Below, piece after piece: positions 25,164 through 34,468 of a stretch of DNA of 64,000 bases (its first letter is position 1; the number at the start of each line of letters is the position of its first letter). Under the pieces are notes generated by a model. It was not told the origin of the DNA. It saw only the letters and a list, made by a program, of their open reading frames with translations, and made no database searches. Made by a program: the position numbers and the translations under genes. The stretch lies in contig NZ_JBIQVZ010000001.1 of the NCBI RefSeq assembly GCF_044335535.1, forward strand, positions 1,054,001 through 1,118,000. The letters are read 5' to 3'. This stretch comes from Mariniflexile sp044335535. Its GTDB lineage: Bacteria > Bacteroidota > Bacteroidia > Flavobacteriales > Flavobacteriaceae.

Positions 25164-25519
25164 GGCTTATTTGATTTAGTATGCCAAAGTTAAGAAAACG
25201 TAATGAAACAAGAAATAGTATTTTGAGCATTGCCAAACCCTTCTATTGAGTTAAGTGCAATTGCTAAAGCACTGCATTTTTATTCGTGGTTTAATATTTT
25301 ATAAATATGAACTCATCAATATAAATATTTCGCTGTATCTTTTTTACTGTTATTGGAAAAAAAGGATGCCGCTTCATTCGCTATTACGGAAGCAGCGAAC
25401 CATAATAAATTATTCTACAAATTTGGAATTGCACTTACTCTTACCGTCACTAAGCAAAGCTTAGCGATAGCGACAAGGGTAACTAGATTTAAATCTTAAG
25501 ATTCCTGCTTTCGCAGGAA
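25164..25519. other. 356-bp intergenic region rich in repeats
   Basis: It holds an inverted copy of the 26726 repeat (25324-25378), two hairpin words near 25451-25483 (cactaagcaaagcttagcgatagcg, gacaagggtaac) and the palindrome at 25501-25520. No gene was recognised. Confidence 0.6.
25324..25378 (-). repeat. Dispersed repeat, copy 1 (inverted relative to copy 2)
   Basis: Read on the minus strand: AATGAAGCGGCATCC, a T-run, CCAATAACAG, AAAAAAGATACAGCGAAA. It matches copy 2 at 26726-26799 with few changes. The two copies flank the aldo/keto reductase gene in opposite orientation. Confidence 0.75.
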
Positions 25520-25520
25520 T
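25501..25520. repeat. Short palindromic hairpin behind a stop codon
   Basis: ATTCCTGCTTTCGCAGGAAT abuts the stop codon of the aldo/keto reductase; it is the sister copy of 2296-2315. Confidence 0.7.
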
Positions 25521-26560
25521 TAAGTAGCAGGATTAGGAATTACATTATGCACCTCATTAATTTGCTTTAAAATGGAATCACTCAAAGTCACATCAATACT
25601 TCCAATATTTTCTTTAAGTTGTTCTAAATTGGTAGCACCAATAATATTACTAGTTACAAAAGGTTGTTGTGTTACAAAAGCTAAGCTCATTTGCGCCAAG
25701 GTCATGCCATTATCTTCGGCTATTTTTAAATAATGTTTTGTTGCTTCGGTGCTTTGTTCGCTGCTATAACGTGCAAACCTTGGAAATAATTTTAATCTGG
25801 CATTATCGGCAGCTGTTCCTTTTATATATTTACCCGAAAGGACTCCAAATGCCATGGGCGAATAGGCTAGCAAACCTAAATTTTCGCGTATGGATATTTC
25901 TGCCATATCACCTTCAAAGCCTCTGTTTATTAACGAATAGGCGTTTTGTATGGTTTTCATTCGTGGTAAACCATGGTTTTTAGATTCTTCTAAATAACGC
26001 ATCGCTCCCCAAGCTTTTTCATTAGACATACCTGCATGACGAATTTTACCTACTTTAATTTGTTGTTCCAACGCATGTAGTACCTCGTTAAAATTATCTT
26101 GCCATGTATCATCAGGGTTGTGTTTGTAATCGCGCGTTCCAAAGGTGTTGGTTTCGCGCTCTGGCCAATGTATTTGATATAAATCGATATAATCGGTTTG
26201 TAGGCGTTTCAGCTCCTTATCTATGGCTTCTTTTATGGATTCCGAAGTTATTCCCGTGGTTCTAATATGGGCCGTATAATCGCTCGGGCGGCCCACAATT
26301 TTACTTGCCAATACAACTTGGTCTCGGTTTCCTGTTTTTTGTAACCAAGTGCCTATAATTTTACTGGTTGCACCTTGCGTTTCTGGACTTGCTGGCACAG
26401 GATACATTTCGGCAGTATCAATAAAATTAACACCTTGTTCTAGGGCATAATCTAATTGGGCATGCCCTTCGGCTTCAGTATTTTGGTTTCCCCAAGTCAT
26501 GGTGCCTAGGCATATTTTACTAACTTTTATATCGGTTTTTGGTATGGTAGTGTATTTCAT
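25520..26560 (-). CDS. Tas-like NADP-dependent aldo/keto reductase
   Basis: 346 residues. The order of motifs follows E. coli Tas: LGTMTWGNQNTEAEGHAQLD, INFIDTAEMYPVP-type catalytic Asp/Tyr region, QTDYIDLYQIHWPER with the catalytic-site His, IQNAYSLINRGFE, and the NADP site near the C-terminus (NIIGATNLEQLKENI). It reduces aldehydes or ketones; the natural substrate is unknown. It is a single gene between inverted copies of a dispersed repeat. Confidence 0.92.
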   Translation of the reverse strand: MKYTTIPKTDIKVSKICLGTMTWGNQNTEAEGHAQLDYALEQGVNFIDTAEMYPVPASPETQGATSKIIGTWLQKTGNRDQVVLASKIVGRPSDYTAHIRTTGITSESIKEAIDKELKRLQTDYIDLYQIHWPERETNTFGTRDYKHNPDDTWQDNFNEVLHALEQQIKVGKIRHAGMSNEKAWGAMRYLEESKNHGLPRMKTIQNAYSLINRGFEGDMAEISIRENLGLLAYSPMAFGVLSGKYIKGTAADNARLKLFPRFARYSSEQSTEATKHYLKIAEDNGMTLAQMSLAFVTQQPFVTSNIIGATNLEQLKENIGSIDVTLSDSILKQINEVHNVIPNPAT

Positions 26561-26649
26561 TTTTAGATTGTTAGAACGATGCTCTTTTAGGCACTTAGAT
26601 AGTTAGACTGTTTGTGGTTGAATTTTTTGAATAAGATGTTAAAGATAAA

Positions 26650-26682
26650 AAACCTTTCAGTTACAAATGAACTGAAAGGTTT
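26650..26682 (-). terminator. Intrinsic terminator downstream of the OmpA lipoprotein gene
   Basis: The perfect 13-bp stem AAACCTTTCAGTT / AACTGAAAGGTTT ends in a T-run on the minus strand. It lies 120 nt after the OmpA stop, beyond the dispersed repeat. Confidence 0.8.
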
Positions 26683-26725
26683 AAAAATATGTTAATACCT
26701 TTTTAGGCTTTATATTGCGTTAGTG

Positions 26726-26799
26726 ATTGAAGCGGCATCCTTTTTTGCCAATAAAAGCAAAAAAGATATAGCTGAAAGCGCGACCCTTGTGGTAACGCC
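26726..26799 (+). repeat. Dispersed repeat, copy 2
   Basis: ATTGAAGCGGCATCC, T-run, GCCAATAAAAGC, AAAAAAGATATAGCTGAAAG, CGCGACCCTTGTGGTAACGC. It lies in the 3' untranslated part of the OmpA gene and is the partner of 25324-25378. Confidence 0.75.
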
Positions 26800-26805
26800 C
26801 AAATA

Positions 26806-27765
26806 TTAATTATCGTTTAACAACCTTGAAAGCTCGTCTAACTTAGGTGTTAAAATAACTTCGATGCGTCGGTTTTTTGCTTTTCCTTCGGGCGTGTCGT
26901 TGGTTGCTATTGGTGCAAATTCACCACGACCTGCTGCAGTTAAATTTTCGGGGTTTATAGCTGCGTTCTCTCTTAAAATATTTACGATTGCCGTAGCACG
27001 TTTAGTGGATAAATCCCAGTTGCCAACTATTTGACCGTTTCCTTGGTATGGTACATTATCGGTATGACCTTCAATTAAAACAGCTATTTCGGGATTGCTT
27101 GCTAAAACGGTGCCTAATTGTTGTACGGCTCTTCTACCTTCGGTGCCTACCGCCCAACTTCCTGAACTAAATAACAATTTGTTCTCCATTGAAACATATA
27201 CTTTGCCATCGCGTTGTTCTACGGTTAGTCCTTTACCCTCAAAGTCTGTCAACGCTTTAGATATGGCATCTTTTAAAGCGGTCATAGCAGCATCTTTATC
27301 TGAAATAACTTTTTCTAATTCTGCTACACGATTCGAGCGGTCTTGCAATTCTTTTTTAAGATTTTCCAATCGTTGGTTTTCATCTGCCAAAGCCTGTTCT
27401 TTAGCTTCTAACTGTGCCAATAATTCCCTGTTTTTTTGTGAATTTGATGCGATGGCTGCCGAACTGTTTTTTTCTAAAGCATCGTAAGAAGCTTTTAGCG
27501 TTTCTAAATTTGCCTTGGCAGCATTGTAATCGCTTTGCAATTTATCGCGTTCTGAAACCGCTTCTGCATAAGCTGTTTTAAGTTGCTTTAGATTATTTTC
27601 GGCAGTTGTTTTTTGGTATAACAACTCTTCGTTTTCATCGAATAATTTTCTATTCTCTTGCTTTAGATTGGCATATTTTGCTTCTAAATCTTTGTAAATT
27701 TTAGGAGATACACACGAAGCAGCAACTACTAATGTTAACGTAATTAACGAGATTTTTTTAATCAT
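26806..27765 (-). CDS. OmpA-family lipoprotein with coiled coil
   Basis: 319 residues from the ATG at 27765. The lipoprotein signal ends VVAASC. Residues 25-170 are a long heptad coiled coil (DLEAKYANLKQENRKLFDEN..., AKEQALADENQRLENLKK). The C-terminal OmpA domain (about 200-305) holds VLIEGHTDNVPYQG and the peptidoglycan-binding NRRIEVIL. It should tether the outer membrane to the cell wall. The start at 27843 is rejected because it would overlap the exonuclease gene and hide the signal peptide. Confidence 0.93.
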   Translation of the reverse strand: MIKKISLITLTLVVAASCVSPKIYKDLEAKYANLKQENRKLFDENEELLYQKTTAENNLKQLKTAYAEAVSERDKLQSDYNAAKANLETLKASYDALEKNSSAAIASNSQKNRELLAQLEAKEQALADENQRLENLKKELQDRSNRVAELEKVISDKDAAMTALKDAISKALTDFEGKGLTVEQRDGKVYVSMENKLLFSSGSWAVGTEGRRAVQQLGTVLASNPEIAVLIEGHTDNVPYQGNGQIVGNWDLSTKRATAIVNILRENAAINPENLTAAGRGEFAPIATNDTPEGKAKNRRIEVILTPKLDELSRLLNDN

Positions 27766-27805
27766 TTTTAAATTCTTTACGGTTTTTGGTTTAATAAATT
27801 TGGGT

Positions 27806-28570
27806 TTAATTTTCAATTTCCAATAAAATAGGGCAATGGTCACTATGCACAGCGTCTGACAGTATAACGGCTCTTTTTATCTTTTCTTGTATGGTATTTG
27901 AAACCATGGCATAATCCAATCGCCAACCTTTATTGTTTGCTCTTGAATTTGCACGGTAACTCCACCAAGTATAATTATCTGGCTCTTTGTTTAAGTGTCT
28001 GAAAGAATCCGTGAATCCATTATTAATAAACGCCCCTATCCATTTGCGTTCTGCTGGTAAAAACCCAGAGGTATTGCTCAAACCTTTAGGGTTGTGAATG
28101 TCTATTTCTTCATGGCAAATATTGTAATCGCCACAAATAATTAAGTTAGGAATGTCTTTTTTGAGGGTATTTATATAATCTTGAAACATATCCATGTACT
28201 CAAATTTATGGTCTAACCTTGCGTCATTAGTTCCCGAAGGCAAATACAAACTCATTACCGAAACACCATCAAAATCGACCCTAAGGTTACGACCTTCAAA
28301 ATCCATCGAAGCAATTCCTGTGCCATATTCTACATGGTTTGGTTTTATTTTACTTAAAATAGCAACACCACTATAGCCTTTTTTTTGAGCACTAAACCAA
28401 TAATTATATGCGTAGCCTGCTTCAACAAAATCATCCAAATCCAGTTGCTCTTTTAAAGCTTTAATTTCTTGTAAACAAATGACATCAGGATTGGCATTTT
28501 TTAACCAATCTATAAACCCTTTATTTATTGCTGCGCGAATGCCATTTACGTTGTATGAGATTATTTTCAT
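27806..28570 (-). CDS. xth: Exodeoxyribonuclease III
   Basis: 254 residues. AP endonuclease and 3'-5' exonuclease of base-excision repair. Active-site motifs: SYNVNGIRAA, CLQEIKA, ICGDYNICHEEID, WWSYRANSRANNKGWRLDY and the terminal SDHCPILLEI with catalytic His. It is 40 bp upstream of the OmpA lipoprotein gene and likely shares its transcript. Confidence 0.96.
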   Translation of the reverse strand: MKIISYNVNGIRAAINKGFIDWLKNANPDVICLQEIKALKEQLDLDDFVEAGYAYNYWFSAQKKGYSGVAILSKIKPNHVEYGTGIASMDFEGRNLRVDFDGVSVMSLYLPSGTNDARLDHKFEYMDMFQDYINTLKKDIPNLIICGDYNICHEEIDIHNPKGLSNTSGFLPAERKWIGAFINNGFTDSFRHLNKEPDNYTWWSYRANSRANNKGWRLDYAMVSNTIQEKIKRAVILSDAVHSDHCPILLEIEN

Positions 28571-28591
28571 TTTTTTTTATTTTTTATGAGA

Positions 28592-28634
28592 TCCCGACAT
28601 GAAGTCGGGACAATACACTTTTAAAAGTGTATTG
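28592..28634. repeat. Two adjacent hairpins upstream of xth
   Basis: TCCCGACATGAAGTCGGGA and CAATACACTTTTAAAAGTGTATTG follow each other without a gap. They lie in the divergent promoter region between xth and the large barrel gene. The first is followed on the minus strand by a T-rich run that reaches the xth start. Confidence 0.7.
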
Positions 28635-28740
28635 TTTCAGCTAAAATAAATAATGCGTTACTTTTACACTATTATTTTGTGCCACATTTAACGAAATGTA
28701 TTAACAAAATATTTTAAACTATTTGAAGTTTAAGTATCTA

Positions 28741-31700
28741 ATGAAATTTATAACCTGCCTTTTTTTCTTTTTTGTTGGGCTTTGTGGCTTTTCACAAAAT
28801 CCAGTTTCTAACTATAGAACTAAAAAAGTTGCTGTAAAAGATAGTGTTGTTATTGATACCATAAGTATTAACCCTAACTATTTTTCAGTTAAAACCAACA
28901 ACAACGTGGTTATTGATTCTACTTTTTATGAAGTTGATTTTGGAAAAGCCTTTTTAAAATTTATAAAACCTGTTGAAACCGATTCTATCATTATCAATTA
29001 TTTAAAATACCCCGAGTTTTTAACCAAAACCTACAAACAATTAGACGATGCTATTATTGTTGAAAACACCGATAATCTTCAAAAGCTTTACCAACTTTCG
29101 CAATCCAACGATACTAAAAACTACATTCCTTTTGATGGCCTAACAACTTCTGGTAGTATTTCTAGGGGTGTTACGGTTGGCAACAATCAAAACTCGGTTT
29201 TAAATAGTGAATTAGACCTTCAAATTTCGGGAAAACTTAGTGATAAAGTGTCCCTGCGAGCCTCTATTCAAGATGCCAATATCCCATTGCAAGAAAGTGG
29301 TTATAGCCAGCGATTGGATGAATTCGACCAAGTTTTTATTGAACTGTACAGCGATCGTTGGAATGTGCGTGCAGGCGATATCGATTTACAAAACACCAAT
29401 TCTTATTTTGCGAGCTTCTCTAAACGTGTTCAAGGTTTATCGGTAAATGCCACTTTAAATCATGAAGAAACCGAAACCAATGTGTTTGCCGCCGGCGCTT
29501 TGGTACGTGGACAGTTTACAAGAAGTCAGTTTAAAGCACAAGAAGGTAACCAAGGGCCTTATAAACTACAAGGACAAAATGGCGAGTTGTTTGTGCTTAT
29601 TGTCTCGGGGAGCGAAACGGTTTATGTTAACGGACTCGTAGCGCAACGTGGTGAAGACAAAGATTATATTATTGATTATAACGCCGGTGAAATTATTTTC
29701 AATTCGACCTTTCCTATGACGTCCGAAATGCGGATTACAGTCGATTATCAATACAGCGAACGCAACTATTCGCGTTTAGTGGCATATGGTGGCAGTAACT
29801 TTAAAAGCGATAAACTGAATATTGGTATTTCGGTGTATTCTGAAAATGATGCTAAAAATCAACCATTACAACAAAACTTATCTGAAGCCCAAGTACAAAT
29901 ATTAGCGAATGCAGGAGACGATAGAACACAAATGGTAGCACCATCAGAAGTTTTAGAATCTTATAGCGATAACAGAATTTTATACAAAAAAGAACTTATA
30001 GATGGTGTTGAAACCTTTGTGTTTTCAAATGATCCAAACGACACCTTATACCGCGTTACGTTTACCCAAGTGGGTGCCAACCAAGGCGATTATATTTTAA
30101 AAAGCAACAATGCCATTAACAATATTTATGAGTATAAAGGTTCTTTACAAGGAGATTATGCTCCCATAATTCAATTAATTGCACCAACAAAACTTCAAAT
30201 AGCCGTAGTAAATGGAAACTATACACCTACTAAAAAAACAGATATAGGTTTTGAAATAGCTGCAAGTAAAAACGATTTAAACTTGTTTTCAACTATAAAC
30301 GATGCCAATAATGACGGGGTAGCCAGTAAATTTAAAATCTCACAAAACATCACTAAAAATGATAGTTTATGGAGTTTAAAAGTTTTTGCAGATGCCGATT
30401 ATATTCAGGAAAATTTTAAAACTATTGAACGTTTGTACAATGCCGAATTCAATAGGGATTGGAATTTAAATGATACGTCCGCTAGTACTTCCACCGTCAA
30501 TTTCGGCAATCAAACCTTGTTTACTTCTGGTATAAGTTTGAATCATCCTGAAAAAGGAAACGCTACCTATCAATTTGAGCATTTAGGCTTTTCTGAAAAT
30601 TTTAATGGAAACCGCCATGTTTTCAATACGTTTTTAGTGCTTAATAAATTTAGGATTGCATCATATTCTAGCTTTTTAAATGCCAATTCAACCACCAACA
30701 CCTCAACATTTTTAAGATCATCCAACACCATTGCGTATAGTATGAACAAAAGTTGGTTAGGCACTAAATTAGCTATTGAAGACAATGAGCAAAAAACGGT
30801 TTCAACACAAGAATTAACACCTTTAAGTCAGAAATTCAAATCGTACGAAGTATTTTTTGGTGTTGGAGATAGCACAAAAATCTTCACCGAAATTGGTTAT
30901 AAAAACAGGGCGAATGATAGCATTAGAAACAATCAATTGCAAAAAGTAAATACGTCAAACACCTTTTATTTAGACACACGACTTATTCAAAATACCAATA
31001 CCAACTTAGCCTTATATGCAAATTACAGAACCTTAAAAAGTGAAGACGAAACCATTGATGACGAGCAATCCATAAATTCCCGCTTGCAGTTCAACCAAAA
31101 ACTCTTTAAACAATTGGTACAATGGAACACTTTGTTTGAAACCAATTCGGGTACCTTACCACAACAAGATTTTACGTATGTTGAAGTAGAGCCTGGACAA
31201 GGCACTTACACGTGGATTGATTACAACGAAAACGGCATTCAAGAATTAGAGGAATTTGAAATAGCCCAATTTCAAGACCAAGGCAAATACATTCGCGTGT
31301 TATTACCCAATCGGGTTTATATAAAAACGCATCAAAATAGGCTGAGTCAAACGCTTACTATTAATCTAGCTCAATGGTCAGTTTCCGAAAATAAAACTCA
31401 AAAATTCTGGTCGCATTTTTATAACCAAACTAGCTATTTGATAGACAGAAAATTAAAACGGGATGGCAGTAGTTTTAACTTAAACCCTTTTGAAAGTAGT
31501 ACGGAAAACCAATTAGGGCTTCAATTAAATTTTAGGAACGTCCTGTTTTTTAATCGTGGAAAGCAACATTTCACAACATCTTACACTTACCTTTCAAACA
31601 AAACCCGCAACATTTTATCTATTGGATTTGTTGAAAACGGATTGAAAAGCCATCAGTTTAATTTCAACCATAAATTTGCTGAAAGTTGGTTGATAACGCT

Positions 31701-32163
31701 TCAATCAGATTTCGAAAAAAATGAAAGCTTAAGTCAAAATTTCGCAAGTAAAAATTACCATTTTGATGAAACCCGATTAAACCCAAAATTATCCTATCTA
31801 TTTAATGATAATTCGCGTTTCGACCTCTTCTACCAATATGCCAGTAAAGAAAATACCATTGGTGGTTTAGAAACTTTAAGACAACAAAAATATGGGACTT
31901 CATTTACGTTTTCTAGTAATCAAAAAAATTCTATTATTGGCGAGTTTAACTTTTTCTCCAATAGATTTGATGGCAATGCCAACACACCCGTTTCATATCA
32001 AATGTTGGAAGGCTTGCAACCTGGCAAAAACTTTACTTGGAGTGTACTGGCACAAAAAAAACTAACTGACTTCTTAGACCTAAACCTAAGTTATTTTGGC
32101 AGAAAAACCGAAACCAGCAAAACCATTCATACAGGAACGGTACAACTGAAAGCTTATTTTTAA
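28741..32163 (+). CDS. Large predicted outer-membrane beta-barrel protein
   Basis: 1140 residues from the ATG at 28741 (the frame opens at a TTG six codons earlier). The signal peptide ends GFSQ. An N-terminal domain of about 120 residues precedes a long run of amphipathic strands. These start at SGSISRGVTVGNNQ, LDLQISGKLSDKVSLRAS and VRAGDIDLQNTN, and the protein closes with KTIHTGTVQLKAYF, a terminal Phe typical of barrels. A calcium-loop-like stretch, DYNENGIQELEEFE, sits near residue 830. I do not recognise a named family; homologues with this layout occur across flavobacteria. It is monocistronic. Confidence 0.8.
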   Translation: MKFITCLFFFFVGLCGFSQNPVSNYRTKKVAVKDSVVIDTISINPNYFSVKTNNNVVIDSTFYEVDFGKAFLKFIKPVETDSIIINYLKYPEFLTKTYKQLDDAIIVENTDNLQKLYQLSQSNDTKNYIPFDGLTTSGSISRGVTVGNNQNSVLNSELDLQISGKLSDKVSLRASIQDANIPLQESGYSQRLDEFDQVFIELYSDRWNVRAGDIDLQNTNSYFASFSKRVQGLSVNATLNHEETETNVFAAGALVRGQFTRSQFKAQEGNQGPYKLQGQNGELFVLIVSGSETVYVNGLVAQRGEDKDYIIDYNAGEIIFNSTFPMTSEMRITVDYQYSERNYSRLVAYGGSNFKSDKLNIGISVYSENDAKNQPLQQNLSEAQVQILANAGDDRTQMVAPSEVLESYSDNRILYKKELIDGVETFVFSNDPNDTLYRVTFTQVGANQGDYILKSNNAINNIYEYKGSLQGDYAPIIQLIAPTKLQIAVVNGNYTPTKKTDIGFEIAASKNDLNLFSTINDANNDGVASKFKISQNITKNDSLWSLKVFADADYIQENFKTIERLYNAEFNRDWNLNDTSASTSTVNFGNQTLFTSGISLNHPEKGNATYQFEHLGFSENFNGNRHVFNTFLVLNKFRIASYSSFLNANSTTNTSTFLRSSNTIAYSMNKSWLGTKLAIEDNEQKTVSTQELTPLSQKFKSYEVFFGVGDSTKIFTEIGYKNRANDSIRNNQLQKVNTSNTFYLDTRLIQNTNTNLALYANYRTLKSEDETIDDEQSINSRLQFNQKLFKQLVQWNTLFETNSGTLPQQDFTYVEVEPGQGTYTWIDYNENGIQELEEFEIAQFQDQGKYIRVLLPNRVYIKTHQNRLSQTLTINLAQWSVSENKTQKFWSHFYNQTSYLIDRKLKRDGSSFNLNPFESSTENQLGLQLNFRNVLFFNRGKQHFTTSYTYLSNKTRNILSIGFVENGLKSHQFNFNHKFAESWLITLQSDFEKNESLSQNFASKNYHFDETRLNPKLSYLFNDNSRFDLFYQYASKENTIGGLETLRQQKYGTSFTFSSNQKNSIIGEFNFFSNRFDGNANTPVSYQMLEGLQPGKNFTWSVLAQKKLTDFLDLNLSYFGRKTETSKTIHTGTVQLKAYF

Positions 32164-32300
32164 TCCTGCAAGGTTTCTAAAACCTTGAGAAACCTTGTAG
32201 GTATAGAAAACCCTGTAAATATGATTTAACTAATAGCTTTAGACCTACAAGGTTTTAAAAACCTTGCAGGAAAAGCTAAAACCTTGCAGGAAAAGCTAAT
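32164..32300. repeat. Palindromic 'cctgcaaggtttt' repeats with a 20-bp tandem duplication
   Basis: Several copies of cctgcaaggttt / aaaccttgcagg in both directions form nested hairpins (for example acctacaaggtttt with aaaaccttgcagg, 32242-32270). The unit accttgcaggaaaagctaaa is duplicated in tandem (32261-32280 and 32281-32300). The block separates the convergent barrel and M28 genes and runs into the M28 coding sequence. Confidence 0.85.
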
Positions 32301-33211
32301 ACATCTATTTTTTCAAAAACCGACATGATTACTTTTACGGCTTCTATATAAAATTCTGGTTGAATGTTCTCGTAATCATCGGTTGGTTTGTGGTAATCTT
32401 CATGGTCGTCAACACCAAAATACAAAAATGGAATGCCTTTTTTATGAAAGTTAGCATGATCGGAAGCATAGGTCCAATTGTCTTTCCAATTACCTTCGTC
32501 ATGACCTGCTAAAAAGTTTATTTTTTTGGAATAGGTATGATTTGTAATGACTTGTTTCAAAGTTTCATTATGAACTGTGCCAACTGTAAACAATTCGTTG
32601 GTGTCGCTTCGACTAATCATATCCATATTCAGGTTTACCATAATTTGTTTAAGAGGAATAATTGAATGATTCACAAAGTATTTAGACCCTTGCAATCCCA
32701 ATTCTTCGGCATCGAAAGCAGCTAAAATAACCGAATGTTTGGGTGGGTTGTTTTTAAAATATTCAACAAAACTAAACAAGGCACTCACTCCTGAAGCATC
32801 ATCATCTGCACCATTATATATTTGTCCATTCTTAATACCTTCATGGTCGTAATGCGCACTAATAACAATATATTTCTCTGGATATAAAGATCCTTTTATT
32901 AATCCTAAAACATTAACGCCATTATAATGCTTTCCTTCATGAGAAAATGAAAAAGGTTGCCCATAACGTTTTCCTAACGGTAAAACATGACCAGCAGAAA
33001 ACTGATTGATAATGTATTTTTCGGCTTTTTCCCCACCTTTTGTTCCTGTTCTTCGTCCTTCAAAAGCATCAGATGACAGGGCTTTAATATGTTGAAGGAG
33101 CATAGATTCGTCAAACAAGGATGTTTTGGAATTATTAGGATGCATCGTCTGTGCATAACACGTTGTGTTCAAAAAATATCCCAACACAAAAAGGCAAAGC
33201 GTTTTTTTCAT
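32276..33211 (-). CDS. M28 family metallopeptidase (secreted)
   Basis: 311 residues. The signal peptide ends CYAQ. Zinc ligands and catalytic residues of M28 aminopeptidases are visible: SAHYDHEG (His, Asp), YNGADDDASGV, AFDAEELGLQGS (catalytic Glu pair), NLNMDMISRSD and a late His in DHEDYHKPTDDY. A PA-type insertion is absent. The last residues AFPARF and the stop come from the downstream tandem repeat, so the C-terminus has been rewritten. It should act in the periplasm or outside as an aminopeptidase. Confidence 0.92.
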   Translation of the reverse strand: MKKTLCLFVLGYFLNTTCYAQTMHPNNSKTSLFDESMLLQHIKALSSDAFEGRRTGTKGGEKAEKYIINQFSAGHVLPLGKRYGQPFSFSHEGKHYNGVNVLGLIKGSLYPEKYIVISAHYDHEGIKNGQIYNGADDDASGVSALFSFVEYFKNNPPKHSVILAAFDAEELGLQGSKYFVNHSIIPLKQIMVNLNMDMISRSDTNELFTVGTVHNETLKQVITNHTYSKKINFLAGHDEGNWKDNWTYASDHANFHKKGIPFLYFGVDDHEDYHKPTDDYENIQPEFYIEAVKVIMSVFEKIDVLAFPARF

Positions 33212-33237
33212 TCTTATGAATTAAGTAACCAAATCTA

Positions 33238-33266
33238 AATAAAAAACCCAAGCAAAAGCCTGGGTC
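33238..33266 (-). terminator. Terminator of the sdh operon
   Basis: Minus-strand stem GACCCAGGC / GCTTGGGT with a short loop, followed by TTTTTTATTT, lies 28 nt after the sdhB stop. Confidence 0.75.
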
Positions 33267-33293
33267 TTATAAATTATCGATGAAAGGAGATTA

Positions 33294-34037
33294 TTATGAT
33301 AAACTCGCTTTCATTAATTCTCTGTTCATTCGAGCAATGTTTTCTAATGAAATGCCTTTTGGACATTCAATTTCACAAGCACCTGTATTGGTACAGTTTC
33401 CAAATCCTTCCAAATCCATTTGCGCTACCATGTTACGAACACGATCTGCAGCTTCTATTTGTCCTTGAGGCAATAACGCATATTGCGATACTTTAGCTCC
33501 AACAAATAACATAGCAGATGAGTTTTTACACGTAGCAACACATGCACCACAACCTATACAAGTTGCTGCATCCATAGCTTCATCGGCAGCGTGTTTAGAA
33601 ATTGGAATCGAATTCGCATCTTGTGTATTTCCTGAAGTATTAACAGAAATATAGCCGCCTGCTTGTTGAATGCGTTCAAAAGATGTTCTATCGACCACTA
33701 AATCTTTAATCACAGGGAATGCAGTTGCTCTAAATGGTTCGATAGTAATCGTATCGCCATCTTTAAACATACGCATGTGTAATTGACAAGTTGTTACGCC
33801 TCTATCTGGACCATGGGCTTCACCGTTTATATACATAGAACACATACCGCAAATACCTTCGCGACAATCGTGATCGAAAGCCACAGGCTCTTCTCCAGTA
33901 TTTACTAATTGTTCATTCAAAACATCCATCATTTCTAAAAAAGACATATGCTCTGAAATATCAGTTACTTTATAATCGACCATTTGACCCTTTGCTTTCG
34001 AGTCTTTTTGTCTCCAAATTTTAAGTGTTAGATTCAT
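33294..34037 (-). CDS. sdhB: Succinate dehydrogenase/fumarate reductase iron-sulfur subunit
   Basis: 247 residues. The [2Fe-2S] site is CREGICGMCSMYING plus a later TCQLHM. The [4Fe-4S] and [3Fe-4S] sites are in CIGCGACVATCKNSS and CTNTGACEIECPKGI. It carries electrons between the flavin of SdhA and the quinone site at SdhC in the inner membrane. It is the last gene of the sdhC-sdhA-(four-helix gene)-sdhB operon. Confidence 0.97.
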   Translation of the reverse strand: MNLTLKIWRQKDSKAKGQMVDYKVTDISEHMSFLEMMDVLNEQLVNTGEEPVAFDHDCREGICGMCSMYINGEAHGPDRGVTTCQLHMRMFKDGDTITIEPFRATAFPVIKDLVVDRTSFERIQQAGGYISVNTSGNTQDANSIPISKHAADEAMDAATCIGCGACVATCKNSSAMLFVGAKVSQYALLPQGQIEAADRVRNMVAQMDLEGFGNCTNTGACEIECPKGISLENIARMNRELMKASLS

Positions 34038-34079
34038 TTTATAGTTTATTAGCCAAAAGTCAAAAGGGAATAGTAAAAA

Positions 34080-34442
34080 CTACTTGTCAATTGATTTTAT
34101 AAAGGCATTTAACATTTTACTTTCTTCAGTTATTAAATCTTGAATTTTATTAAAACTTTCTGTTGAAATAAAATTTAATTCTTTTGCTATTATAATTTGA
34201 GTTTCCAATTCTAATAAAGACCCTCTTGAATATCTTAAGAATTGCAAATAATTCTTAGTATAATTTCGCCCCCAGCCTTCTGCAATATTAGATGGAATTG
34301 AAATTGAAGATCGTTTAATTTGGCTTTGCAATCCGAATATTTCATCGTTTGGAATTTCTTTACATAAAAAATATACTTCCTTTACGATTTCAATTCCTTT
34401 TTGCCAAATCAATAAATCTTTATATGTTTTAATTTCACTCAT
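34080..34442 (-). CDS. Four-helix-bundle protein (23S rRNA IVS-type family)
   Basis: 120 residues, helical. The family motifs are LIWQKGIEIVKEVY, IFGLQSQIKRSSISIPSNIAEG and FLRYSRGSLLELETQI. These small proteins were first seen inside 23S rRNA intervening sequences, and relatives serve as accessory factors of diversity-generating retroelements; most have no known role. Here the gene sits between sdhA and sdhB with gaps of only 26 and 42 bp, so it is transcribed with the complex II genes. A related broken copy lies at 46225-46595. Confidence 0.88.
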   Translation of the reverse strand: MSEIKTYKDLLIWQKGIEIVKEVYFLCKEIPNDEIFGLQSQIKRSSISIPSNIAEGWGRNYTKNYLQFLRYSRGSLLELETQIIIAKELNFISTESFNKIQDLITEESKMLNAFIKSIDK

Positions 34443-34468
34443 CTAATGGCTATTGCCTAGTCACTAAA

